The position numbers and the translations under genes were made by a program. The notes under the pieces are model-generated. The model worked only from the letters and a program-made list of their open reading frames with translations. It made no database searches and was not told the DNA's origin. 64,000 nucleotides of DNA from Dysidea avara (lineage: Eukaryota; Porifera; Demospongiae; Dictyoceratida; Dysideidae): the NCBI RefSeq assembly GCF_963678975.1, contig NC_089275.1, forward strand, positions 15,097,682-15,161,681. Direction: 5' to 3'. Positions 11,005-23,006 of this stretch are shown here, piece by piece (the stretch's first letter is position 1; each line of letters starts with the position of its first letter).

Positions 11005-11336
11005 AATCTAATCCAAAACAGCCAAGCTGTAAAAAAAGTGTGTGGCCCTCAAAAAGGCTATGGTGAAAAAAGATGTGAAATCCAAGGTGGTGGCCAAGAA
11101 ATGGCTGTGATGGTAGGTTAATGGTAAAAATTTTAATAACAACAATTCAGGTGAATTTTGGTGCCGCTTGGTCAATTGGCACAAAATTCACTTGAATTGT
11201 CGTTATTAAAATTTTTACCATTAACCTACCATCACAGCCATTTCTTGGCCGCCACCTTGAATTTCACATCTTTTTTCACCATAGTCTTTTTGAGGGCCGC
11301 ACACTTTTTTTACAGCTTGGCTGTTTTGGATTAGAT
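11005..11336. repeat. Foldback (long inverted repeat) at the 3' end of copy A
   Basis: ATCTAATCCAAAACAGCC (left) and GGCTGTTTTGGATTAGAT (right) begin arms of roughly 145 bp that are near-perfect reverse complements and meet near 11165-11190. A transcript would form a long hairpin. The same foldback ends copy B (17331-17650) and a shortened form ends copy C (44912-45109). Confidence 0.92.
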
Positions 11337-11339
11337 ATT

Positions 11340-12005
11340 ATAGTATCACCTTCATATGAATTACTTTTCTGAGTAAAGGATTACATGTGATTGCATATGT
11401 GGCATCAACTCTGGTTTATCAGTCCTGTGGATGTAGTTATATGCTATAGTCTGTTTGTATTCACCTGAGCCCTCCTTTCTTGTTAATAACTCTTGTTACA
11501 TGGGCCAGCTGCCCAAACATTTAGTAGCGCTGTGAAACCCTTTAAATGCCAGAACTGTTAATCAAAAAAGCCCTTTGATACAGACAAGAACAAGTCAGTT
11601 ATGAGGCTTTAAAAATATCCCATACATTTAGTATGGACAATTCAGGCACGCAAACATGTTTATAACATGAAAACATGCTTGTTCCAGTACAATACCATTG
11701 GGAGTGAACACATGTTCACCTCTTTAATATTACTATATTTGGCTAGGCTCAGGTGAATGCGTACCAACTATAGTTGTCTGTTATGATCCACAGTACAAAT
11801 TACATATGTACACATGCTTGTACACCACATGTGTAGCTAAGATGTGATTTAATCACCTAAGAAATAAGTTATGTGTCAATGCAATCTTCATTCCACGAAC
11901 ATCTTTCTCACAGATACATACATAGAGTTGCCTTGCATCATGTATTAGTGTGTTTCAGTGGACTCAAAATTATGGTTGTCAAGACCACAAAAAGGCCACT
12001 TTAAT
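11340..12005. other. Intergenic; duplicated segment
   Basis: No gene seen. About 11770-12000 resembles 960-1330, 34500-34700 and 35650-35890. Confidence 0.4.
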
Positions 12006-12598
12006 TGTGACTGAATTTGACAAAACAAGGCTTCGACGCACAAAGCTTTGTTAGGAGATATGGCGGTTTTAAGGAATCATTGTGTAATAACTTCCCAGTG
12101 CCTATAGCTGTGCAAACAAAATTTGCACCAATTGTTCATCTGTTCACTAGCTATCACTGAGTGGGTGTATACAGTTCTGATACCCAAAATTTGCCCTATT
12201 TTGAGCAGCTTTTTTCGAGCGGGTAATAATATCACAGGTGGTAGTAATAGGGTGAGAGGGTGGGTTGGACGGTGGTCTTAATATACGGGTATAGAATGAA
12301 GTAAGAAGACGATTGGAATCCAGAGGCCAAGTTTGGGCTCTCCATGGCCCTCAAATTACTCCAAATTGACTGAGAACACTATTGGCGAGCTTTCTGTGAA
12401 GTCCCAGCTCACTACACACCATTATCACAAAGCCATGGCCATTTAATGGTGCCAATCTCACACTAGTGGCTTTGACAGGGTCGGAAGAAAGCTGCTACAG
12501 AAACCAGACTTGCCAGTGCTGAAGGAAGTACAGTGTGAAAAAAAATCGTAAGTTTGATTTTGTGTGTGTGGAAGCCTTGTTATATGAAATCCGGTCAC
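12006..12598. mobile_element. MITE with TGTGACYGRATTT termini
   Basis: Left end TGTGACTGAATTTGACAAAA and right end ...GAAATCCGGTCACA are imperfect inverted repeats sharing 'aacaaggcttc' further in. The first bases match the TIR of the smaller MITE at 45277-45515. No ORF of note. Confidence 0.6.
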
Positions 12599-12688
12599 AA
12601 ATTATTTTAGCTAGAGCGTTTTAAATGAAATAGCTACACACAATGTGTCTGATAGTGGTTGACTGTTACATTTGGAACAAGCATTGAT

Positions 12689-13057
12689 CTTAATATACGG
12701 GTATAAAATGAAGTAAGAAGACGATTTGAATCCAGAGGCCAAGTTTGGGCTCTCCATGGCCCTCCATGGCACTCAAATTACTCCAAATTGACTGAGAACA
12801 CTATTGGCGAGCTTTCTGTGAAGTCCCAGCTCACTACACACCATTATCACAAAGCCATGGCCATTTAATGGTGCCAATCTCACACTCGTGGCTTTGACAG
12901 GGTCGGAAGAAAGCTGCTACAGAAACCAGACTTGCCAGTGCTGAAGGAAGTACAGTGTAAAATATGATAGTGTATTAAACCAGCAATCCATTTCTGGTAA
13001 AATCGTAAGTTTGATTTTGTGTGTGTGGAACCCTTGTTATATGAAATCCGGTCACAA
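12689..13057. repeat. Partial second copy of the right half of 12006-12598
   Basis: The text from 12277 ('cttaatatacgggtata') to 12598 is repeated from 12689 to 13057 with high identity. Differences are a 9-bp and a roughly 40-bp insertion. It is a recent local tandem duplication or a second truncated insertion. Confidence 0.85.
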
Positions 13058-13059
13058 TT

Positions 13060-14155
13060 AAAGAAGCAAACTAAAGCTGTATTCATGGATATTAAAGCAT
13101 ATACAGTTTCCATGCATAGGCTCTAATATCTATGCTGTATCACATATACCATCAATGTACCATAAACCCACTAACTACATGGTGAATGACTTTATCATAA
13201 GAACAATGCAATATACCATAATAATATTATGGCACAGTAAAACACTGGACAGACTAGCCTGAATTACAGTTAAATATGAGCACTGATGGCAAATCGATTC
13301 GTCAAAATACATGCTGAAGGATTGATGCAGCATAGCTAGTTGGTTTATTGTATCACTATTAAACATGCACAATTTGTAGAGTGGATTACCAGTAGAGCCA
13401 GAGTGTCCAGGTATGTCTACCACTGAAAGTAATTAACAAATTACAAATACATTATTATGTTCATTATACTACACTATACAAATTGACAGAATACTCACAA
13501 CCTGGTCAGGTAGTTGGCATATCTACACAACAAACACGATACATACAGTGTGTACACAACTGGACATGAAAATGGAAAGTATATCCATAGAAACATACAA
13601 TTAATTTATCATTACATGCCCATACAATTAGGTACAATTAGTAGACAATTAATTTATCATGTTATGTGATCACTGATCAGGTCTAACAAAATTATGTAGG
13701 CATAATTGTACACTATATCATGTAATGCATCATCCATTTCTTTCATCATTTTCACCAGGGTATAGACAATACGTTAAGAGGGAGGGAGTAAATTCACCTG
13801 TACACATTTTAAAAATGTTGGTCTTATGACTCATATTTGCACTACATAAAGTAACCATTCACAGTAATAATAGTGTTTGTTTAAAATGGTTAAGGTGGTG
13901 AAAGCTGAGTTGTAGCTGGACTCTGAGTGACTGATTCACTGAGGAGCTGGCTATGCAGTCAAGTATATAGAATCAGCATTCTTTCAATGCCTACAGTCTG
14001 ACAAATCAGAGGATTTCCAGGAAGATGTATCCGTAAAAAAATTAACCCTGATCACACAATAAATTCTAGCTATCACATCAACATTTTAAAAATATGCTTT
14101 TGGGTAGGAGGGAGGCGGTAAGCAAATAAGAGTAGTCTCTGTATGCTATTCTGGA
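13060..14155. other. Intergenic; segment shared with 35.9-36.8 kb
   Basis: 13090-13570 lines up with 35915-36060 plus 36420-36800, which in that copy are separated by a roughly 355-bp hAT-like insertion. No exon could be supported. Confidence 0.5.
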
Positions 14156-14159
14156 AATT

Positions 14160-14290
14160 ATGGATGAAAACAAAGAAAAGAAAACCATAAGATCCTTGTT
14201 TGAGCAGGCAGCTCGCATTGCTGTGTCCTGTTCTTACAGAATTTTTAATTCTAGAGCCTCCCCGGGCTGGGATCTTTTAGACCACCTTAG
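14160..14290 (+). CDS. Putative coding exon, unrecognised
   Basis: From ATG at 14160 there are 43 codons plus 2 bases up to a GT donor (CCTTAG|GTAAAC). The peptide (MDENKEKKTIRSLFEQAARI then AVSCSYRIFNSR) is amphipathic and protein-like in composition. Just downstream comes composite element B, so a continuation, if any, could not be located. Low confidence; it could be chance. Confidence 0.25.
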
Positions 14291-15349
14291 GTAAACTTTA
14301 AGTATTACATATATGTAGATATAGTTTTTTGTTGTTTTTTTTGTGTATTGTAATTTAATTTACCTTTAGTTAATGTAAGTCTTGCCAGGGCTCCTGTACT
14401 GATCCATCAGCACATGGTACCCCTGTGTCTAGGCCCCTGTATGCTTGTAATGTATATTTTGTCTTAATCATTAAGACGTTTATTCTCTCATTATCAAGAC
14501 ACACGGTAGTGTGTCGTGCGGCACAAGAAGCCGGCGCGTAACACCCGTGAGTATATTGACAGGAAGAAAGAAAACGAAATTTTCGCACCTCCGTAGCTCT
14601 GTGCTGCTTTGACGAAACAAGACAATTTTTGCTGTGGATACTTCCTCCAACTTCAGTACTCCACATTCCAAATTTGAGCGAAATCGCTTCACGCGTTCCC
14701 GAGATATGCGACTTCAAAAATTGGCTTAGTTTCTTCGGGGTTTTTTTCTTCTTATTTTTCTTCCTCTTGTCACACACTTACAAAAACTGCTATAAAACGC
14801 GAACGCCATATCCGATTGCCTTGAAATTTGGCACCAAGAAGGGGGGTGTAAAGGCGAATTTCTGTACCAACTTTGGCTGGAATACGATAAACAGGCAAAG
14901 AGTTATGAGCAATTATTCACGAAATATAGCACCAATATGTTGTCACGCCTACAGGGTAAACCGCGTATAGGAAGAAGCTGAAAATCGGTGGGTGAATAGG
15001 TTAACTATTGAACCTCAAACCTATTGTGGTTTGAAAGAAATCGAGCTAAAAACCAGGAAGATACAACGAAGAAACAAACAGTGTGTAACAATTACGCAAT
15101 CGAGATTAGCTAATAAAAAATCAACTGCTTGCCACGCCTACCAGATAAACCACTTGGGGTAATGCTTTGAAAATCGTTGTACAGATGGAGTAATCATCTT
15201 AGAAAGGCTCATCCATGGTGTAGAAGAATCAGACTTAAAGCCACGGAGTTATAACACGAAATCCAACTTGGTGCAGCAAGTGCGAGATCGAGATACTCTA
15301 ATAGAGCAGTCATCCTAATAGAGCAGTCATCCTAATAAAGCAGTCACCC

Positions 15350-17140
15350 TGAAGAGAATTCAAGAGATCAGCTAGAAACAAGTAACCTGTATAGAGATCA
15401 GCTAGAAACAAGTCACCCTGTAGAGAGATCAGCTACAAACAATTCACCCTGTAGAGAGATCAGCTAGAAGAAATTACCTTGTAGGGAGTTCATGCGACTA
15501 TGGAAAGAGATAGTTCAGCTAGAAGAAATCACCTTGTAGAGTTCAGCTACAAAGAAACCACCATGTAGAGAGTTCAGCTACAAACAAATCTTCCTGTAGA
15601 GAGATCAGCTAGAATAAGTTACCTTGTAGAGAGTTCAGCTACAAAGAAACCATCATGTAGAGAGTTCAGCTGCAAACAAATCACCTGTAGAGAGTTCAGC
15701 TACAAACAAATTTCCCTGTAGAGAGATCAGCTAGAAGAAGTTTCCTTATAGAGAGTTCACCTTCAAACAAATCACCATGTAGAAAGATCAACTAGAAGAA
15801 GTTACCTTGTAGAGAGTTCAGTTACAAAGAAACCACCATGTAGAGAGTTCAGCTACAAACAAATCGCCCTGTAGAGAGATCAATAGAAGAAGTTACCTTG
15901 CAGAGAGTTCAGCTACAAAGAAACCACCATGTAGAGAGCTCAGCTACAAACTAGTGACCTTGTAGAGACATCAGCTAGAAGAAGATACCTTGTAGAGAAT
16001 TCAGCTACAAAGAAACCATTCTGTAAAGAGCTCAGCTGTAAACAAATCACCTATACAGAATTCAGCTACAAACAAATCACCCTGTAGAGAGATCAGCTAG
16101 AAGAAGTTATCTTGTAGAGAGTTCAGCTACAAACAAACCACCCTGTAGAGAGATCAGCTAGAAGAAGTTACCTTGTAGAGAGTTCAGCTACAAACAAATT
16201 ATCCTGTAGAAAGATCAGCTAGAAGAAGTCACCTTGTAGAAAGTTCAGTTACAAAGAAACCACCATGTAGAGAATTCAGCTACAAACTAGTCACCTTGTA
16301 GAGACATCAGTTAGAAAGTTACCTTGTAGAGGGTTCAGCCACAGAGAAACCATTTTGTAAAGAGCTCAGCTGCAAACAAATCACCTGTACAGAAAAACAA
16401 ATCACCCTGTAGAGAGATCAGCTAGAAGAAATTACCTTGTAGATAGTTCAGCTGCAAACAAATCTCCCTGTAGAGAGATCAGCTAGAAGAAATTTCCTTG
16501 TAGAGAGTTCAGCTACAAAGAAACCACCATGTAGAGAGTTCAGCTGCAAAGAAATCACCCTGTAGAAAATTCAGCTACAAACAAATTGCCCTGTAGAAAG
16601 ATCAGTTAGAAGAAGTTACCTTGTAGAGAATTCAGCTACAAAGAAACCATTTTGTAAATAGCTCAGCTGCAAGCAAATCACCTGTACAGAATTCAGCTAC
16701 AAACAAATCACCCTGTAGATAGATTAGCTAGAAGAAGTTACCTTGTAGATAGTTCAGCTACAAACAAATCTCCCTGTAGAGAGATCAGCTAGAAGAAATT
16801 ACCTTGTAGAGAGTTCAGCTACAAAGAAACCACCATGTAGAGAGTTCAGCTGCAAAGAAATCACCCTGTAGAAAATTCAGCCACAAACACATTGCCCTGT
16901 AGAAAGATCAGTTAGAAGTTACCTTGTAGAGAGTTCAGCTACAAAGAAACCATTTTGTAAAGAGCTCAGCTGCAAACAAATCACCTGTACAGAATTCAGC
17001 TACAAACAAATCACCCTGTAGATAGATCAGCTAGAAGAAGTTACCTTGTAGATCGTTCAGCTACAAAACAATTCACCCTGTAGAGAGAGCATCTAGAAGA
17101 AGTCACCTTGTAGAGTGTTCAGTTACAAAGAACCACCATG
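15350..17140 (+). repeat. Minisatellite array with ~31-bp units (copy B)
   Basis: The same three unit types as in copy A, about 1.8 kb. The unit order differs from copy A, consistent with independent expansion and contraction. Confidence 0.95.
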
Positions 17141-17330
17141 GAGATTTCTGTAATCAATATAATATTATGTATTATATATATAATTTGTACATTTACTGAT
17201 AAAATATTATTTAAAGTACATCTACTTCATCTTTTCTTCTTCCTGTAGTAAAGAAAAAAAGATAGGTTAAAAAAGTCCCAAATCCGGCCATAGGCCGGCT
17301 TTGGGGTATACAAATACAAAAAGAAATGAA

Positions 17331-17650
17331 ATCTAATCCAAAACAGCCAGGCTGTAAAAAAAAGTGTGCAGCCCTCAAAAAGGCTATGGTGAAAAAAGAT
17401 GTGAAATCCAAGGTGGCGGCCAAGAAATTGCTGTGATGGTAGGTTAATGGTAAAAATTTTAATAATGACAATTCAGGTAAATTTGTGAAGCGGCACAAAA
17501 TTCACCTGAATTGTCATTATTAAATTTTTTACCATTAACCTACCATCACAGCCATTTTTTGGCCGCCACCTTGGATTCCACATCTTTTTTCACCATAGCC
17601 TTTTTGAGGGCCGCACCCTTTTTTTACAGCTTTGCTGTTTTGGATTAGAT
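17331..17650. repeat. Foldback at the 3' end of copy B
   Basis: Inverted arms starting ATCTAATCCAAAACAGCC and ending GGCTGTTTTGGATTAGAT, meeting near 17485-17495. Confidence 0.92.
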
Positions 17651-18069
17651 ATAAGTAACATTGTGACAACCTTTTTTGTATATGCTGTAGAGGATTCAGT
17701 GTGGTATCCAAGTGATACTCATACCAAAATTATTGTTGAAATCTTATCTTATCCATTAATAAAATCTTTCCCCTTATATGGTATCCCCTTGTGTAATTTG
17801 AAATTTTGGTTATCCTGCAAGCTGTAATTAATAACAACAGGATGAGGTGGATTGATCATCTGACCAAGAGTGCATTAAAATGTCAGAGTCACAGCTACAT
17901 ACTACATTCACATTAGAACCAAACTATACCAGACAAAACATGTTGTAATTGTCTCCATAATAGGTAAACCATTAATATAAAATGATCTGTGCTGATGGTA
18001 CTGAGCAGTCATTCAAAGTTTTACTGATTAGTTTCATAGTAGCTATTCCTACACTGATAAACTAGAGGA

Positions 18070-19934
18070 TGATCCTTACAGTTGTGTTATTGCTTGATAC
18101 CATCTTTATGAGATTTGGGTATGTGCATATATACTCTTCTGTATGTGTACGTCTTGATATAGAGCTTTGGATTATTCCCTGCACTGGCAACTCATGACAC
18201 TCAACCATCTAATAGATCCACAGTAAGTGTATACAATACTGCAAGTGCCATACATCAATTCTATCAACCAGTGCACTTTATATATATACAGCGTCAGATT
18301 TCCACTCAACCAAGTAGGACTTGTAATAGTTCCAGTGAAGGACTCACTAACTACAATTTTGCAATGCCTACTAACATATAGATCTGTAAGAGTTCTGAGT
18401 GGACCCCCTTACCAGTAAGATCAAAACAACATTAACATATACTAACACATCATACAGGTTATCACCATCTATTGGATCAACCAAACCGCTCAGTGGTGTA
18501 CTACATAGTGGCTAAATTAGGGCTGAGATAATTATTCTCATAATTCTTTGCATTATTCTATTCAGAATTTCCTGGAAATAGCTTGCATTATGCTCCAAAA
18601 CTTATGCATTATTTTCAAAATTATTTCAATAAATTGAAATAGAAATGTAGAATTGGCTAATTCTATGGTTAATTGTTGCACATAAACAATTATTTGATTG
18701 TTCTATAAAGTAGTTTGCAAAATATAGGATTGGTTGCTTTATCAGAGTAAATATAGGTGAATGTTCTATTAAAGTATCTCGATCTAGTGACTGTTCTATT
18801 AGAGTATGTCGATCGTTCATTCATGAAATCTTTAATAATTCTTTCAAAATGCTAACATAATGCTAGAATAATGATTTCTGGCATTATGCTGAAATTATTC
18901 CGTCATAATTACCGCACCCCTAAGCTAAATTCTGTCAAAAATTAAAATGTTATGTCAAAGGTCTTCAGTACAAACTAGGACAAGTGGGTTGTATAGCTTA
19001 AACAATTCCCCTCATATTTTCTCATGAGCACTTTTACATTACAAAATGGTGCAAATTAAAACAGCAGTGATATTAGTACTGCGGTTGTTCGGACTGTTGC
19101 TGAATTCAAGTTACAATAAACCATGTCATAAATTTTCCGAAGTATGAAGACAACCACAGAAATTATTATACGTAGCAAGAATTTCGTAGGCAATAGCAAA
19201 TTTTTTGTCTCATGCAAGCATTAGCTATATTATATAGGCTATTCTGTATGCTTTAGGTACTTGAATTGTAAACTCATGAATTACTAAACAAATGATTCAT
19301 AATCATCTTGCCAAAATGTTCATTGTCTATTGTCAATGCTCATGACAATTTACTGGTTAATGCCTTTAAGCATTCTCTGCATGCCATTATCTAATGTTAG
19401 GATACAGTATTTTATTTAACAGATCTATTGTGAGATGGAGACCAGTTTGGATGGAGGAGGATGGACACTAGTATGGCAACACTCTTACTTAGAAGACCTC
19501 CCCCTCACTACCAACATGAGGTTCTACAGTGACTATTATAGGGCTTGTGTTCAACTTGCTACCAGCTGGTGTAACACACCAAATAATGCAGGTTCCATCC
19601 TACTGAACAGATGATAGTAGCCTACCATAAAGGAGCAGTGGTCTATGCATATAAAGGAGTGTTCAACCGTAATATAGATTATGAGTGGAGTGGAGCTATC
19701 CTAATGGATCACTGGAAGATTATTGACCACTGTATAAACTACAATGGTGTTCATCCTAATCCTATGAATAATTACGTAATTGGTCTCACCTTCAACAAGA
19801 AAAAAGTATACAATTATTACTCTAGTGATAGTGATGGTACTATCAAGGGGACAATGACATCTCCAACTGATGAACGATGGCATTATTGTGATGTTCTATT
19901 GCCTATCCAAGCAAACGATACAATACTCAAATGA
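18070..19934 (+). pseudogene. FReD-like secreted protein, copy F1, broken
   Basis: A signal-peptide exon at 18070 (MILTVVLLLDTIFMRFG, then a GT donor) is followed by an exon from about 18293 with the CxSSSEGLTxYNxAxPTN module, which here has an in-frame TAG where other copies have TGG, and an extra C before its donor. The next exon, which carries SGSSCKHIRD in other copies, is cut off near 18510 by a hAT insertion. The last exon (19423-19934) starts IYCEMETSLDGGGWTLVWQH, the fibrinogen-domain GGGW signature. It continues with RFYSDYYRACVQ, suffers a 1-bp loss near 19590, and reads on to TGA. Members bind glycans or matrix in other animals; this copy looks dead. Confidence 0.7.
18518..18922. 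mobile_element. hAT-type MITE, TAGGGCTGAG/CACCCCTA family, in FReD copy F1
   Basis: Left end TAGGGCTGAGATAATTATT and right end AATTACCGCACCCCTA are imperfect inverted repeats, with flanking 8-mers GGCTAAAT and AGCTAAAT (7 of 8). It carries a motif pair: ATGTTCTATTAAAGTA at about 18761 and GACTGTTCTATTAGAGTA at 18789-18806. It interrupts the region where the SCKHIRD exon should be. Confidence 0.75.
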
Positions 19935-19957
19935 TACTTGCTATATTTGTGAGATAG

Positions 19958-20155
19958 TACCATAATTTGCTTTTTTATCATTGTAAGATAATTTTCATAT
20001 GCAAAATTTATACGAAAATTTCTTACACAAAAATTTTTATACAACATTAAAATACTCTAAAGAGCAGTCATTTACGTAAATCATCCCGAAAATATTTTTA
20101 CATGAAAATTTTTATCACGAAAAATTTTTGCACAAAAATAAAGCGAATTACGGTA
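19958..20155. mobile_element. AT-rich MITE, TACCRTAATTYGCTTT family, copy 1
   Basis: Starts TACCATAATTTGC and ends AAGCGAATTACGGTA, imperfect inverted repeats. A second copy lies at 26535-26728 with the same interior. The middle holds TACTCTAAAGAGCAGTC (20053-20069). Confidence 0.7.
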
Positions 20156-20597
20156 TGTTTAAATAATAACTGTTGCATAAAGAGTAACATAATAATAATT
20201 GACAAGTAACTAACATATATCACTCTTATTGTAGAATCTGCATGTATAAAAACAGTACATGTAATGCAGTTTTGTCTTATTAGATGCATTTTAATGTGAT
20301 TTGTCACATTCACTAACATGTACATTGTATACAGTGTTGGGCAAGTTACTTTGTAAAAGTAACTAGTAACTAGTTACTTTGTACTAGTTAACTAGTTACT
20401 TTGTAAAAGTAACTAGTTACATATTACATATTACTTGCAACTGAACTATTTAGTTACAGTTACATATTACCCATAAAATAAAGTAACTATAATAATATTA
20501 CATACTATATTACTTTGTGTCCACAGCCTTAAGCTGTCACGTGTGAAACTACCACTTTATCACGTGACATGATTGTGTTGTTGGGCAATGTGCAAAT

Positions 20598-21594
20598 TTA
20601 TTTTATTTTATTTTTATTTATGATTACTGGGCAGTCAGCACAGCTAGTGTGCCCAGGAAAAAAAAGGAATCACAGTATTAGGTACAATTATATACTAACT
20701 AATGTGGTGTTGATTGTTTGTAAAGTGTGATATCAAGTTAGTTGTAAACTCATCATAGTTTGTCATCTCTATAATAAATACAGGCAGTTCATTCCATTCT
20801 TTGATTGATCTTGAGTAAAATGATTGTTGATAAGATGTTGCTGATGGTGTGGGCAGGATAAAATGCAAGGGATGATAGTGTCTTGTTTGTCTCTCTACAG
20901 ATTGATAATATGGGGGAATTGATAGGGATATGTCTTGATGGAGGATTTTGTGGAGCAGTTGCAGTCTAGATATCTTTCATCGTGTCCGTAGGGTAGGCCA
21001 GGATAGTTGATTTAATATTTGTGTCACGGAGCTAGTTCTGTTGTAATCACTGATGACCCACCTGGCTGCTCTATGCTGGATTTTTTCCAATTTGTCTACA
21101 TCAACATTATAACAGGGGTCCCAAACAACTGAGGCAAACTCCATTTGGGGTCTTACCATGGTAAGATATGCTTGTGCTTTTACTTCTCTTGAACAATCAC
21201 TCAGATTACGCTTTATAAAATTTAAAGTATTAGATGCTTTCTTAGCTATGTTTGATATGTGTGACGACCATGACAATGTCTTATTCAACATGATCCCCAG
21301 GTAGAGATGCTGGTCAGTTTCTTTTAGGAAAGAATTATTAAGTGTATAGTGATGAACTATTAGTGTTAGGGATCTGTTACATCGAATTAGTGCACATTTT
21401 GTAACATTTAGTCTAAGCTGCCATATTTTGACCCAATGTGAGATTTGATCTAGGTCTTGTTGGAGAATGATGGTGTCTTCTGGAGAGTTAATAACTCTGT
21501 ACAAAAGACAGTCGTCTGCAAATATTCGTAAAGACGATTTTATGTTGGTGGTGATGTCATTTATGTACAACAGGAACATAAGAGGACCGAGGAC
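20598..21594 (-). mobile_element. 5'-truncated non-LTR retrotransposon (Jockey/CR1-like)
   Basis: Flanked by an exact 9-bp duplication TGTGCAAAT (20589-20597 and 21595-21603). On the minus strand it ends in an (AAATA)-type A-rich tail. The body encodes the C-terminal half of a reverse transcriptase and is truncated at the 5' end. The second copy of the host MITE lacks it, which confirms the insertion point. Confidence 0.9.
20977..21594 (-). pseudogene. Reverse transcriptase fragment, truncated
   Basis: The frame begins at the truncation point with LGPLMFLLYINDI, then has the catalytic FADD box, the thumb region, and motifs typical of the C-terminal end of Jockey/CR1-superfamily RTs (EFASVVWDP, IQHRAARWV, SVTQILNQLSWPTL). 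After the stop at about 20977 a neighbouring frame continues with FYSRSIKEWNELP, the usual last motif, so one frameshift separates them. There is no endonuclease domain or ORF1. A dead-on-arrival copy. Confidence 0.88.
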
Positions 21595-21904
21595 TGTGCA
21601 AATCTTGGTTATAAGTAAGAAGCTGATGAATAAGCTTCATTCAGTAGGCTTCGTTACTTTGTTGTAGCTAGGCGTTACTCAGATGATAACTAACGAGATT
21701 AGTAACTTCGTTACTTGTAGTAATAATATTACGTAATATTAGACTCGTTGCAGTAACTATATTACTCAGGTAACGCGTTACATTTGTAAGTAAAATAACT
21801 TGAGTTATATTACCTGTTTTTATAGCGTATTTCGTTATATTACTTGGTTACCACAAAAGTAATAAAAGATATTATGTAACGCGTTACTCCCAACACTGAC
21901 TGTA

Positions 21905-22880
21905 TATTATGTGGTCTGAACATTCCAATGGCTGATGAGAATAGATTACTGTATATAAAGAACAACTACTGTTGTTAGCTGGTAAAAATCTGTGGTTCTA
22001 CTATATGATATTGGATAAGATACTGTAGTTATACTTGCTTGGTTGTTGTATGGTGCTGCTGTCTTAAAGTTATTGTCAAGTTACGACAATACTGTTTCTC
22101 ATTATTGATTACTGATTCTGCATACCTTCTTACTAAAGTACAGTAGGACTAACATTCCTAGAATACCTATGATAGTTTATGAGCACATTACAGTTTACTA
22201 CTGTTCATTGCTTGTTATTATGCAATGAAAGTGTATTATCAAAATAATATTCATTTATTTGTTGATTAGCAAAACCCATTGGGGAAAAATACTAATGTAC
22301 TATAACAGAGGAAATAAATACGTAACATAAACAATAGTAACTGATGACTGGGTACTTTCATTCTTCGGAAATAATGCACTGCTATACGTACGTACGTACT
22401 ATGCAACACTCACCTTGAATTGATACACTTAAATTACACATAGTTTGAATCAACTCACCAGAGGCTAGAGATTCAATACAGTATAGCCAGTATGTTGATT
22501 TGGGAAGAATTAAACCACTGGCACTTATAAATAAAACTATTGGACACTTATTAATGTTCAATGTTGATGTACAATTTGTAGATTTATCATTGGAGCTGGA
22601 GAATCCAGGTGCATCTACCAGTGTATAGTTGTAATTAATAAATTACAGATGTAAACTTCAATAGGCATGAATTTGTTTTTAATTGATTTGGTTTTCATTA
22701 CTCAATCAGGTGGAACTTTGCCATATATCAACACTGACAGCAAATAATTATTATAGCTAGTACATACATGATACATGTCTGTATTATATTTGCTGTGTAT
22801 GCAGTATGTATGCATGAAATTATCAACACATATATATTCAACCATTCACTGGTTATGCATTATCTACAGCTATAAGGTTG
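21905..22880. other. Intergenic; duplicated segment and C4-gene scrap
   Basis: About 22180-22640 lines up with 34910-35300. Near 22098-22150 there is 'tctgcataccttcttactaaagtacag', a remnant of the C4-gene region encoding the 'SYLLAKVQ' segment, similar to 33185-33250. No intact gene. Confidence 0.45.
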
Positions 22881-22883
22881 CAT

Positions 22884-23006
<123 letters not shown>

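Larger units (their letters stand above)
7459..11336 (+). mobile_element. Composite minisatellite/foldback element, copy A
   Basis: The unit begins TATCAAGACACACGG (with a small hairpin CACACGGTCGTGTG) and ends GGCTGTTTTGGATTAGAT. Copy B at 14492-17650 has the same two boundaries, with unrelated flanks outside, so these look like true element ends. Order: a 0.8-kb 5' module, the motif TACTCTAATAGAGCAGTC at 8264-8281 with a second partial copy at 8284-8298, a 2.5-kb minisatellite, a short AT-rich segment, then a 0.3-kb foldback. No transposase is present. The class is uncertain: a non-autonomous Helitron-like or foldback element are both possible. Confidence 0.7.
14492..17650 (+). mobile_element. 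Composite minisatellite/foldback element, copy B
   Basis: Same order and same ends as copy A (7459-11336) but with a shorter minisatellite. Motif copies sit at 15294-15311, 15314-15328 and 15331-15345, one more than in copy A. Copies A and B remain very similar through the 5' module, so the amplification is not ancient. Confidence 0.7.
20332..21898. mobile_element. hAT-type MITE (CAGTGTTGGG) carrying a nested LINE
   Basis: Ends CAGTGTTGGGCAAGTTACTT and ACTCCCAACACTG are inverted repeats, with flanking 8-mers ATTGTATA and ACTGTATA (7 of 8). The outer parts are full of 'agtaactagttac' subrepeats. A LINE fragment (20598-21594) sits inside it; without the LINE the element would be about 560 bp, similar to the second copy at 39191-39713. 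Confidence 0.85.

Noticed and set aside
20977..21594. Active retrotransposon
   Set aside because: Truncated at the 5' end within the RT and frameshifted near the 3' end; no endonuclease or ORF1.
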